Positions 12,682 through 23,800 of a DNA stretch of 64,000 nt are shown here, in pieces. The DNA is from Hydrangea macrophylla. Taxonomy: Eukaryota > Streptophyta > Magnoliopsida > Cornales > Hydrangeaceae. The notes beneath the pieces are model-generated. The model was not told where the DNA came from, made no database searches, and saw only the letters and a list, made by a program, of their open reading frames with translations. Position 1 is the first letter of the stretch, and each line of letters starts with the position of its first letter. The stretch covers positions 44,389,736-44,453,735 of the forward strand of contig CM066995.1 of the NCBI GenBank assembly GCA_033977485.1, written 5' to 3'. The position numbers were made by a program, and so were the translations under genes.

Positions 12682-14383
12682 TGGCCGAGAGGGGGCGATC
12701 CGCCCTCCTCTTCGGCATCAAAATTGGTAGATTCTCTTTCCTCTACACTTTCTGTGGAAACCACCCACCTAGATGATTCCAAATTCTTGGTTCTAGCAAG
12801 ATATTTGATATTAACTCTTCTTCTATTTGGGTGTCTATTGCTATCATTACTGCTTGAAGAGACCACTTCCATGGGGGGAGCTATTGGATTGGAGCAAACA
12901 TTTGGTAGCACTAAAGGGGACAAGATTGGAGGCTGTGGGTTCAAAGGAATCAAGGCTGAAATTTTTTTCTTCTTGGGTTGATCGACCAGACATAGGGTGC
13001 CAGGGGCTCTTTTTTTATGCTGGTGAAGAGTTATGATTTTATCCGATGGGGGGGATGATGGGTCCATTTCTTGAATTTGGGTAATTCTAGAGATGATGTT
13101 GGGCTCCACTATGTATGGTTCTGGGGTCATGGTGAGGTTGGTGAATGGATTTGGGCTGGGATAAATCTTGTCAATGGGCTTAATCGATGAGAGGGTTGGG
13201 TTTTTTCTGAGCTGGGGAATTATGTAGGTATGGGTTGGGTTGGGAGGGTAGAGTAAGTTAGAATTGGTTGGGTTTAGTATGTTATGACAAGGTTGGGCTT
13301 CAGATTGATTGGTATGTAGGTTATGGGCTTGGGCTTTATATGAGCTGGTGTTAGTGGGACTTTTGTTTTCGGTAGAGGCTTGGTTTATGTGGTTTGACTT
13401 ACTGATGTGACTACTGCTGCAATTCAGGCTAGAAGGAGAGAAATCAGAGACCCTATTCGTCAAAATACAGGCTATTCTTTGGGTACTGTGCTGATGTTCC
13501 TCGGACTCTGTGCTCCGGTAACTTTCCGTTGAGTGCTCCCTGATGGCTACCATCGGAGAGACTCTCTGTGCTCTTTGATTTTTGTATTGACTTTTATCTC
13601 TTTCATGATTCTTATTGACTCTTCCCTGAGTTTCTGCCCTCATCCAGGGCCAAAGGAGTATGTGCCTTGTCTCGGATGATCTGGAACTGGATTTGGAGTT
13701 TTAGATCTGCCTGTACAAACCATCCTAGTATGACTAATTCTTCCACAGTCATAACAAAAATCTGAGAGCCGTTCGTATTTAAATTGGATCCACACATCAG
13801 GTAGATCCTTCCTTTTAAGGAGAAACCCTGTTTTGAGCGGGGCTTTGATATCCAGTTCCACTCTGATACGCATGGCCCTAGCCCATCTAGGTAGTTGTCC
13901 TCCTGCCAGATCAACATCTTCGACTGGACCGATTGTAGCTCCAATGATCCTTGCATTTTTCTCCGTTATCTGGCTGGGAGGTAGACCATGCACTTGTACC
14001 CAAAACATTGTGAAATCCAACCTGAGTTCTTCAATGATTCGTCCAGGCGTCCATGGTTTGAGCACCATGTGGTGGCCCAGAACAGACCAAGGAGTTTGGC
14101 GTATGATTCTTTGTAGATCTCGAGCATCTCCGAAGGCAAATAAAAAGGTGTTTACTTCTAGGTCTGAGATTGCTAATTTGCCAAATGGGTTCCATGCTTT
14201 GACTAAGGTGGATCTGATGACTCTGGGATTTAGGGGGTTTTCTGCTATGACTTTTCCCACCAATGGCACAATAGCTCCGTCTTCCTCAGGTTCACTACCT
14301 TCTAGAGAAAGAGAGTCTTCGAAGCAAGAAAGATTAGAAGTTTTTGAGATCAATTGCGACAGTTCATTTGTTAAATCTTCCAT
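12675..14383 (-). pseudogene. LINE ORF1: DUF4283 / CCHC zinc-knuckle protein (frameshifted)
   Basis: A start at 14383 (MEDLTNEL) is preferred over upstream in-frame starts in a low-complexity leader containing a (GGGT)n run (14405-14434). The N-terminal ~250 residues are the DUF4283 domain of plant LINE ORF1 proteins, ending in a zinc knuckle, CYDCGRISHTRMVC (about 13770-13728). A one-base loss near 13640 shifts frame, and the second part (13643-12675) is a Ser/Asn/Pro-rich tail of about 320 residues. ORF1 proteins bind LINE RNA. Ends just inside the ORF2 start. Confidence 0.85.
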
Positions 14384-14689
14384 GGAAATAAATGGAAGTA
14401 AAGTGGGTAGTTGGGTGGGTGGGTGGGTGGGTGGGAAGAGACGGGAGTTGGGGCCACAGAACAGGAGAAAAGAAAAGAGAGTAAGGAAAAAAAAAAAGAC
14501 AACAGAAGGGGACAAAAGAGAAGGTGGATCAAAAGTCAAAAAGGAGGGCTAACCATCAAAGCAAAAGATCAGGAAACATAAGAACGGAACGGGGTAATGG
14601 TGACTGGGGGAGAAATTCCAATCGATTTGAGATCCCCGGAAAGAAACGACGCTACTCGGAGCGTGGTGGGTGCTTCACAACCTAGCTTT

Positions 14690-14705
14690 AATTTATTTGA
14701 GTATT
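14690..14705. repeat. LINE target-site duplication, 5' side
   Basis: AATTTATTTGAGTATT, identical to 8439-8454. Confidence 0.92.
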
Positions 14706-15467
14706 GTTCATAGTTTTGATATGCCAAAAAAACTGATTAGATAATGGTCTCTTTTGGCTTTATATGCTTTATTGACTATATCTACTGTGTAAGCCGAAAA
14801 TGACAGATTCATGCTTTATATTTGTTTTATCTATAGTTTATAAGAGTTATTACTAATTCTTTATCATTGAATGGATTTCAATCACATAAAGAAAAGTTTA
14901 ATGTTTATTTTATATTTTACATTATAAAAGTGATTGAATTAATAAATGATAATTTTTAGTAATAAAATAACAACTCTAATAAAAGGGTTAGAGAATATTG
15001 TTGGTTAGTTTTATATTTATAGGGTTTATTAATTTGGTAGTCTCCAAAGTGACCTAGGTTAGTGAGCCTTATGAATATTAAACTACATTAAAGACTAGTC
15101 ATTAAGGGTGACATAAAAGACAACAATATTCTCAATGGTAGTCATAGGTAGGTGATTGGGACTAGCCCAAAGGAGAGTCACTTTCAACTAACTATGAAAT
15201 GGATAAGGTAATGTAATTTTGTGTCACTTAGTAGTGTAAAATTGGATACCCAAAGGTAAAATAACTAACTAGTAGGTGGCATAAATTACATTAGACCTAC
15301 ATAGGTGATAATATTTTGCACCTATAGAGTGGACACTAGATATGCTAAGGTTTTCACCCAAAGGTGGAACCGATGTGATATCAATAGTTCATCTGTTTAG
15401 AATTTATAATTCTATATTAAAGATAGACTCAAGGCCTTAACGTGAGCATTGTCCTATTTTATTTCAG
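14706..15467 (+). other. copia A leader, probably intron
   Basis: AU-rich, no open frame, ending in a polypyrimidine tract and AG at 15466-15467. Together with 7938-8454 it forms the proposed intron, into which the LINE landed. Confidence 0.5.
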
Positions 15468-18400
15468 TGACTATTCCCACTTTGTTGCACTCTCATGCAT
15501 CTAGCATTCCGACTCTCAATGGGTTAAACTTTTCAGAATGGTATGAACAAGTCCAATTCACACTAGGTGTGTTAGATCTCGACATGGCACTTTTGGCTGA
15601 GAAACCTGAGGAAGTTACTGCTGATAGTACTGCAGAACAGGTTGATACTTTGAAAGCCTGGGAGAGATCGAACAGACTTAGTCTTATGTTTATGAGGATG
15701 ACCATGGCTAATAATATCAAAACCTCCCTCCCTCAAACTAATAGCTCATTGGAACTATTGACTACTGTCAAAGAACGTTTTAAATCAGCAGATATGTCAC
15801 TTGCAGGCACACTCATGGCAGAGTTAACTACTGTCAAATATGATGGTAATAGAGGAGTTCAGGAACATATCCTCTATATGACTGACAAAGCTGCAAAACT
15901 TCGAGCACTAGGGATGCAAGTGGATGAATCCTTCTTGGTGCAGTTTATTCTCAACTCACTCCTTCCTCAGTTCGGCCCATTCAAAATTCACTATAACACT
16001 CACAAAGACAAGTGGAATTTGAATGAGCTGACTGGTATGTGCATTCAAGATGAAGTGAGACTGAGACAAGAAGGATCCCACTCTGTGCTAGTTGTTACTC
16101 AAGGAGCGAAAAAGAAAGGAAAGTTTGTGAAAGGAAAGAGATTTCCACCAAAGAAAGGAGATGGACCTGGGGAAAGTAGCCAGGGCCGTGGAAAGTTCAC
16201 TGTCAAATGTTACTTCTGTGGCAAGAAAGGACATGTGAAGAAAGACTGCAGCAAGCGTAGAGCTTGGTTCGAAAGGAGAGGTAAAAATCTTTCTTTTGTA
16301 TGTTATGAATCAAATCTTGCTGAAGTTCCTTCTAATACTTGGTGAATTGACTTTGGGGCCACGACTCGCATAACAAATTCGATGCAGGGATTCCTTACCA
16401 CCCGGAAGCCGAAGGAGAGTGAAAGATTCGTCTATATGGGGAAACGTCTCAAAGCGGAAGTGGTAGCTGTTGGAACCTACCGCCTACTCTTAGAGACGGG
16501 TCATCAGATGGATCTTATGAACACTTTATATGTACCTTCAATTTCTAGGAATTTAGTTTCTTTATCTAGATTAGATGTTGCTGGATACTCTGTTTTATTT
16601 GGTTGTGCAAAACTCAGTTTGATGTTTAACTCTGTTATGGTTGGTTCTGGTATTTTATGTGATGGTTTATATAAAATTTATTTGAATCATGAGTTTTCAC
16701 AATCTTTAATAGCCCTGCATTCGAATGTTGGTTCAAAACGTGGCCTAATTAATGAAAAGTCTTCAATCTTGTGGCATAGACGACTGGGGCATATCTCCAG
16801 GGATAGAATTGAGAGATTGGTGAAGACTGGGATTTTAGATAACTTAGACTTCACTGATTTTGAAGTGTGTGTGGATTGCATTAAGGGAAAGCAAATCAAA
16901 CACACTAAGAAAGGTGCCATAAGAAGTACTAAGCTTCTTGAGATAATTCATACAGATATTTGTGGACCACTCTCTATTCCATGTTTTGCTGGAGAGCGGT
17001 ACTTTATCACCTTTATAGATGATCTTTCTCGCTATGGTTATGTATATCTAATACATGAAAAGTCTCAGGCCGTTGACATCCTTGAGGTGTTTATTACTAA
17101 GGTCGAGAGATAGTTAGATAGAAAGGTTAAAATAGTGAGGTCTGATAGAGGTGGTGAGTTCTATGGTAGATATGATGAGACGGGCCAAAAACCTGGCCCA
17201 TTTGCCAAATTTCTTGAAAAGCATGGTATTTGTGCTCAATACACAATGCCAGGTACGCCACAGCAGAATGGAGTTACTGAAAGGCGTAATCGTACTCTTT
17301 TGGATATGGTTAGGAGCATGATGAGTTTTTCAACTGTACCTGATTCAATGTGGGGTGAAGCATTAAAGACTGCAATGTATATCTTGAACAGGGTTCCTAG
17401 TAAGGCGGTCCCAACAACTCCTTTCGAGTTGTGGGCTGGTAGGAAGCCTAGTTTGAGACATTTACATGTTTGGGGCTGTCCAGCAGAAGCAAGGATCTTC
17501 AATCCACATGAGAAAAAGTTAGATTCAAGGACAATATCTGGATATTTCATTGGTTATCCAGATAAGTCCAAAGGGTACAAATTTTATTGTCCTAACCATA
17601 GTACGAGGATAGTGGAAACCGGTAATGCCAGATTCTTAGAGAATAGCAAAATTAGTGGGAGTGATGAATCAAGAAAAGTAAATCTCGAGGAAATAAAAGT
17701 GGATATCCCATCACCTTTTCCTCCTCGAGAAATTGTTGTTCCTCAACCTATTCAACCAGTTGAGGCAAACAAAAAACATAATAGAAATGATTCACCACTT
17801 CATGAGGATATTGCCATTGAAAATAATGTAGAACCACCACAACCGGCAATTCTGAGAAGATCTCAAAGGGAAAGGAGACCTGCCATTTCAGACGATTATG
17901 TGGTGTATCTACAAGAATCTGATTTTGATATTGGGATTAACAAGGATCCGGTTTCATTTTCACAAGCCATAGAAAGTGATAATTCTAGTAAATGGATCGA
18001 TGCTATAAATGAAGAGTTGAAATCGATGGACCAGAATGGTGTCTGGGATCTCGTCGAATTGCCTAATAATTGTAAGAAAGTCGACTGTAAATGGGTCTTC
18101 AAGACCAAGCGCGATGGTAAAGGCAATATCGAACGATATAAGGCCAGACTTGTGGCTAAAGGTTTCACTCATAAAGAAGGCATTGATTATAGAGAGACCT
18201 TCTCTCCCGTATCTAAGAAGGACTCACTAAGAATTATCATGGCACTTGTAGCTCATTATGACTTAGAGTTACATCAAATGGATATGAAAACCGCTTTTTT
18301 GAATGGAAATTTAGATGAGGATATCTACATGGAGCAACCTGAAGGGTTCACAAAGGAAGGGAAAGAACATTTGGCTTGTAAATTAAAGAAATCCATTTAC

Positions 18401-19515
18401 GGTCTTAAACAAGCTTCCAGACAATGGTACATAAGGTTTAATGATACTATTACTGCTTTTGGATTTAAGGAAAACACTGTTGATCAGTGTATATATTTGA
18501 AGGTCAGTGGGAGCAAGTTTTTCTTTTTAGTTTTGTACGTGGATGACATTTTGCTAGCTAGTAGTGATCTTGGTTTGTTGCACCAAACCAAGGAGTATCT
18601 TACCAAGAGCTTTAAGATGGTTGATATGGGTGAGGCGTCCTATGTCATTGGCATAGAGATCTTTAGAGATCGATCTCGAGGATTGTTAGGACTGTCTCAG
18701 AAAGGTTATATCAATCGAGTCTTGAAAAGATTCAATATGCAGTTATGTTCTGTCAGTGATGCACCAATCATAAAAGGTGATAAGTTAAATGAAAGTCAGT
18801 GCCCTAGGAACGACTTAGAAAAGAAACAAATGAAGAAAGTTCCATATGCATCAGCTGTGGGGAGCTTAATGTATGCTCAGACTTGTACCAGACCAGATAT
18901 TAGTTTTGCAGTGGGAATGCTAGGTAGATATCAAAGTAACCCAGGAATGGAACACTGGAAAGCAGCGAAGAAGGTTATGCGATATCTTCAAGGGACAAAG
19001 GATTATATGCTCACGTATAGCAGTTCAGATCAGTTAGAAGTGATCGGGTACTCAGACTGGGATTTTGCTGGTTGCTTAGATAGCAGAAAGTCCACATCAG
19101 GCTTTGTGTTTCTGCTAGCTAGTGGAGCAATCTCGTGGAAGAGTGTGAAGCAGTCTATTATTGCTTCATCCACGATGGAGGCCGAGTTTGTGGCATGCTT
19201 TGAGGCCACGAGTCATGCTCTATGGTTGCGGAATTTTATTTCAAGACTTGGTGTTGTTGACTCTATTGCCAGGCCGCTGAAACTTTATTGTGACAATACC
19301 GCAGCAGTTTTCTTCTCCAAGAATGGGAAGTACTCTAGTGGTTCCAAACACATGGAACTTAAGTACTTGGTTGTTAGAGAAAGAGTCCAGAAACAACAGT
19401 GTCAATTGAGAATTTAAGTACTACACTTATGGTTGCTGATCCATTGACTAAAGGATTACCTCCAAAGACATATAAGGAACATGTTATTAGGATGGGTCTT
19501 TTGAGTAATCCTTGA
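15468..19515 (+). pseudogene. copia A gag-pol polyprotein (broken)
   Basis: Gag (15468-16342) has the copia gag (UBN2) domain and a zinc knuckle, CYFCGKKGHVKKDC, near 16208-16250. The next codon is TGA (16343-16345), where copia proteins usually have a second Trp, and the protease triad Asp-Ser-Gly reads Asp-Phe-Gly (16349-16357). Integrase follows (HHCC region, about 16770-16900; Asp, Asp and Glu near IHTDICGP, RSDRGGEF and QQNGVTE), interrupted by TAG at 17111. RT (about 18000-18700) keeps YVDD at about 18535. RNase H (about 19030-19400) keeps its Asp residues. A one-base frameshift near 19398 removes the last ~40 codons, whose frame ends at 19515. The polyprotein would be cut into capsid, protease, integrase and RT-RNase H. 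Confidence 0.9.
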
Positions 19516-19960
19516 TATGTATAGTGGTGGATATTTCAGTTGTTGTGTACTTGACGCTTTTGCGCAATGATAGTTTGTTTATGTCTGTTTCCTGTTTTCA
19601 ATTATGTGTGCACATATTATGTTTGGTTATTTGATAAACAGGAAATGTCTTAACAAGATAAATTACAGGGGCATTTTGGTATAATAGACTAGGTTAGTAA
19701 AGTTTATTAATGGCGTAATACATAGAAGGGAGTATGACATAAATGTTGTACAACCGCTATGACTCACATTGATAGTCTAAGCTAATCATAGTATTACAGT
19801 TTCTTATTAATTTGGGTTATTGGCTACGCTTGATCGAATTTGCGATCTCAAGTTGAAGTCTTTTAGCATGAAGCCCAACTTAGTTAAGAGTTTTCACATG
19901 AATCTGCATATTTTACTAAAGTCATATTTTGCATCATAATTGGCTTAGTGGACCAAATGG

Positions 19961-20440
19961 GAGAATCTCACGTGAGAATAATTGTGGCCCACTAACCTCT
20001 TGCACAGTTTTGTATTGATTGGACTCTTTTATAAGATGTTAACCAATAAGAAAATTTCCCAAATATTAATAAGAATATTATTTTTATTAATAATCAGTTT
20101 AGAGAGATTATAGAAACCCACAATGAAACGGTTTCTCTCTAAGCAGTTATTCACTGGCCCCTTCTCTCCTCTATAGAAGGCATAAAACTTCCCCTTTGAA
20201 AGCAACGTTTCATCAAGTCACAGTATGTTGTTTTATGCATATGGAGAGACAGAGAGAAGAAGAAGCCATATGAAGATTTGATTAATTAAGGGGTTTCCAA
20301 TCACAGTCTCTATCAATCGATATGGCAAACAACGGTACGCATTTAATGTTAGTATTTGATAGATCTTAAGATGTATTAGATTCAAGATTCATAAGTTTTC
20401 CGCATGATATTATGATTATTTTATCAATTATAGTCTTACA
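19961..20440 (+). repeat. copia A 3' LTR
   Basis: Matches 7564-8043. Preceded by a weak purine tract (caaatgggaga), so the exact first base is uncertain by a few positions. Ends CTTACA and is followed by the target duplication gtata (20441-20445). Confidence 0.88.
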
Positions 20441-20445
20441 GTATA

Positions 20446-20616
20446 ATCACAGATATAGCTACAGAAAATAAACATGAACAATTATCAGTTGGCTCTTGCA
20501 ATCTTGTACATTCTAGATGGAAATAGAATTATATTGAGTTAAAGTTGAAGTTCTGTGATTTTCCTATCCGGAAATATGATACACTACCCAACTGGGCTGC
20601 TTGTAAGGTACCATAA
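20446..20616 (-). other. APX-R 3' untranslated region, cut short by copia A
   Basis: Non-coding sequence between the APX-R stop codon and the copia A 3' LTR. Any longer 3' UTR or terminator must run antisense into the LTR. Confidence 0.5.
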
Positions 20617-20722
20617 CTATATTGATTTCTTCCACTTTGCACCAGAATTCACAAGTTTGATATAAGCACTCTTAAAATCTTCAAAGAACAAATTCTGATT
20701 CTCTGCATATTTTGAGATCCAC
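20617..20722 (-). CDS. APX6: APX-R exon 10 (C-terminus)
   Basis: Encodes WISKYAENQNLFFEDFKSAY through the stop at 20617-20619. Acceptor TGCACAG. Confidence 0.93.
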
Positions 20723-20746
20723 CTGTGCATTGGAACACCAAAGGGA

Positions 20747-20803
<57 letters not shown>

Positions 20804-23800
20804 CACCCACTAAAAAGATGGTCATTCAAAATGGTGTAATTAAGTTCCTATTTGTGAAATTCTCCATGCTTGAGCCCAAGGGTGAAACCAAGAATTTGTA
20901 CTTGGGGCCGATCACTAGTTAGACTACCCAACATGGCCACACGGGGGTCAGGTCGTTCCCTGAGGCAAATTTTTTTTATTTATTATCCATTTATACATAT
21001 TTTTGGGTGTGCGCGCCTTTTTGTATTAGAAAGATTTCAGTGGTACTATGTGAGGTTTTCTGTTCGTTTTGATTGTTAGGAGGCTTAGCGCTTGTAATCC
21101 TTATTGCGTATGATAATCATTTGGTTAATGGTTTATGACAATTGAGTATTGCAATTGAACATAGGAGGTTTAGTACTTGTAACCCTTATTGCTATGATAA
21201 TCCTTATTGCGTATGATAATCATTCGGTTGATCTATAGCTTTAAGGCTCCTTTTGGTTTTGTAGATTTAGAGAAGAAAAAAGAAAAATGACGAAAAATGA
21301 GAAGAGAAACTATTTTCATAGTGTTTTTCATCATGCTTAAATTACATTAGGAATAAGAATTTTCAAAATATAACAGAAACTCCAGAAATGAGAAGGGAAG
21401 TGGCTCACAAAATTTTCAGTTTTTAAATCTATTTTCACCCTATTTTCTTGTCCTTCCTATCCCCGTTGTGCTTTCTCAGTGTTGCTTTTTCTTTTTTTTT
21501 TTTCCTCACTAAATTCATGAATCAAAAACAGAGCCTTAATTATGTTGTGAAGGAAAACTGGAAGAAGACACCACAAAACAGACCACAAGATTACTATGCA
21601 AACACATAATGCATGTATATATATTTATATACGTTGATCAATCCATATCAGGCTTTAACAGAGCAAAAAATCAGGAAGAAACAAAGAACCGACCCTAGAA
21701 ATTTAAAATAAGTTCACCAAAATTTGACGGAAATCAATTAAGATGGATAAAAAAAATTGCCTGATTATTATGATGAAGCATCTGTTTCTGCCAGTCAAAA
21801 AGGTTATGCAGAATATCTCAATAACTACGAAATTATTTACCAACTACTCTCAAACTCCGAGTCACTTAGAAGCAAATCTCAATAATACAATATAGGGCAT
21901 AAGTATCATGACAGGTAAAGAGGGTTTTAAAAAATGAAATACCTTAAGCATTCATCATCCTCAACGAGTGCTCGATCTGAAGGAAGCCCAATCATACTAG
22001 ACATACCAGCTACATAGATGAATGATGAATAGGTAAGAACAAATGTATAGCATACAATACAATACAAGAGTTGCCGTAATGTGGCCAAAGAATTTTTTAT
22101 GCAAACAAACACTGTCAAAATAAAGATTTACTAAGCTCAAAAAGAACGTCTTTTTCTCCTCTGATGACGAGAAAACCTCACTTGGGTAATGCAAAGGCTC
22201 TATGTGGTTCACGGATTTAACGAAGGAAAAGAAAGAGGAAAGGAAAGGAAAACAAGAGGGAAACTATTTTCCTTATGATGAACCTAGAGTTTTCCTCCAT
22301 GTTTAAACGTCATTAGAAAATTTGAAAAATTTTAAGCTATATTAATAGCAACTTAAGAAAAGAGAGGGAAATGACTTAGAGAATTCAAAATTTTAAATTT
22401 ATTTTTCACCCTATTTTATTTTGCTTCCAATTTCCCTCATTGTTTTCCTAATTAACAAAACAAAGAAAAGCATTTTCCTTAGGCTCCGTATGTTTTACGA
22501 ATTCATAGAAGCTAAAGGGAAAGGAAAGGATAACGAGAAGAAAAAAATTATTTTCTTAGTGTTTTTCCTAATGGTTTCCTTCATACTTAAATAACATTAG
22601 AAATTACAGAATTCCAAAACATAATGGTAAAGCAAGGAGGAAGAAAATTGACTCACAAAATTCAAAACTTCTAATCTTGTCTCACTTCCTTTTACTTCAT
22701 ATTTCCCTCATTGTTTTCCTTGGGCATTGTTTGGTTTGGGAATTCATTGAAGGAAATGGAATATAAGAAGGAAAACTAGTTCCCTTGAGTTTTTCTCCAT
22801 GCCTAAACAACACTAAAACCTAAAAAAATTCAAAATAATGTTGTAACTTAAGAAAAAAAGGGCGGAAAGTGACTCACAAATTGAGTTATTTATTTAACTA
22901 ATTTCTCACTACATTTTCTTTTACTTGTTTTCCTCACTATTTTTCTTAGTAACCAAACAAAGGAAAAGTTTTCCTTAGGCTTGTTTGGTTCATGGATTTC
23001 ATGAGGGAAAAGGGAGGGGAAAGGAAAACATGGAAAATGAACTAGTGTTTTCCTTTCCCCTCTCTTTACCCTCACGAAATCCATGACCAAATAAAGCCTT
23101 GGTGTTTTCTTTTCTTTTCCCTCACTAAATCCATGAAGCAAACAGATCCTTAGTAACTAAACAAAGAAAGTTGCTTTCCTAATTTCCTTAGGCTTTGTTC
23201 GGTTCATGGATCTAGTGGGGAAAAAGAAAGTTAACACAAAGGAAAATGTTTTCCATTGTTTAGTTTCTAGGGAAAACAGGGAGCAAAATAGAAAGGAAAA
23301 GAAAATAGTGTGCGATATAAATTAGAACTTTTGAAATTTGTGAGTCAATTTCATCCCTTTTTTTCTTTAGTTAACAATAAAATTTTGAAAATTCGTAATA
23401 TCTAATGTTAGTGTTTCTTTTCTTTCCCCTCACTAAATCCAAGAACTAGAAAGCCTACAAATACAGAGTTTTCTTTCTTGGTCCAAACTCTGCCTCAATC
23501 CTTCCTTTAATTTAATAAAGTTGATTCTCTCAATAGAGTAGAGTTGAACTAGCAGCTCGGGCCAAGAGTACATTGTCTGCCTCGGATCTGAATGAGTTGT
23601 ATTTACTGGTGAAATTTCATTGATATTACGCAAATGTTTGAATGCCACTATTGTATTATGTCATTCACCTGAAGACCACGGCTTCTCCACGAGTATTTTG
23701 AAGTATGAATTATCAAAGACTGTTGGATTTCCAAAACCTTTGCTTCCAAGAGTATGAGCTCCAGACAACGCAACTAGTTCTTGTGTTCTGCCAAGGAAAT

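Larger units (their letters stand above)
8455..14689 (-). mobile_element. L1-type LINE, full length, inserted in the copia A leader
   Basis: Non-LTR retrotransposon on the minus strand with ORF1 (nucleic-acid binding), ORF2 (endonuclease, reverse transcriptase, zinc-binding region, RNase H-like) and a 3' poly(A) tail seen as the T run at 8455-8468. A perfect 16-bp target duplication brackets it. ORF2 carries stop codons, a small deletion and a long homopolymer, so it is inactive. The full-length 5' end is unusual, as most LINE copies are 5'-truncated. It lies in what looks like the intron of copia A. Confidence 0.93.
7564..20440 (+). mobile_element. Ty1/copia retrotransposon A, interrupted by a LINE
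   Basis: Complete LTR element: two 480-bp LTRs (7564-8043, 19961-20440), a primer-binding site for initiator tRNA-Met directly after the 5' LTR, and gag-protease-integrase-RT-RNase H in copia order. A perfect 5-bp target duplication, gtata, lies at 7559-7563 and 20441-20445. Without the 6,235-bp LINE the element is about 6.6 kb. It is dead: a stop codon in the gag/protease junction, a lost protease serine, a stop in integrase and a frameshift near the end. Roughly 20 LTR differences were seen by eye (about 4%), so it is not recent. Its 3' end lies 176 bp beyond the APX-R stop codon, and the two transcription units converge. Confidence 0.92.
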
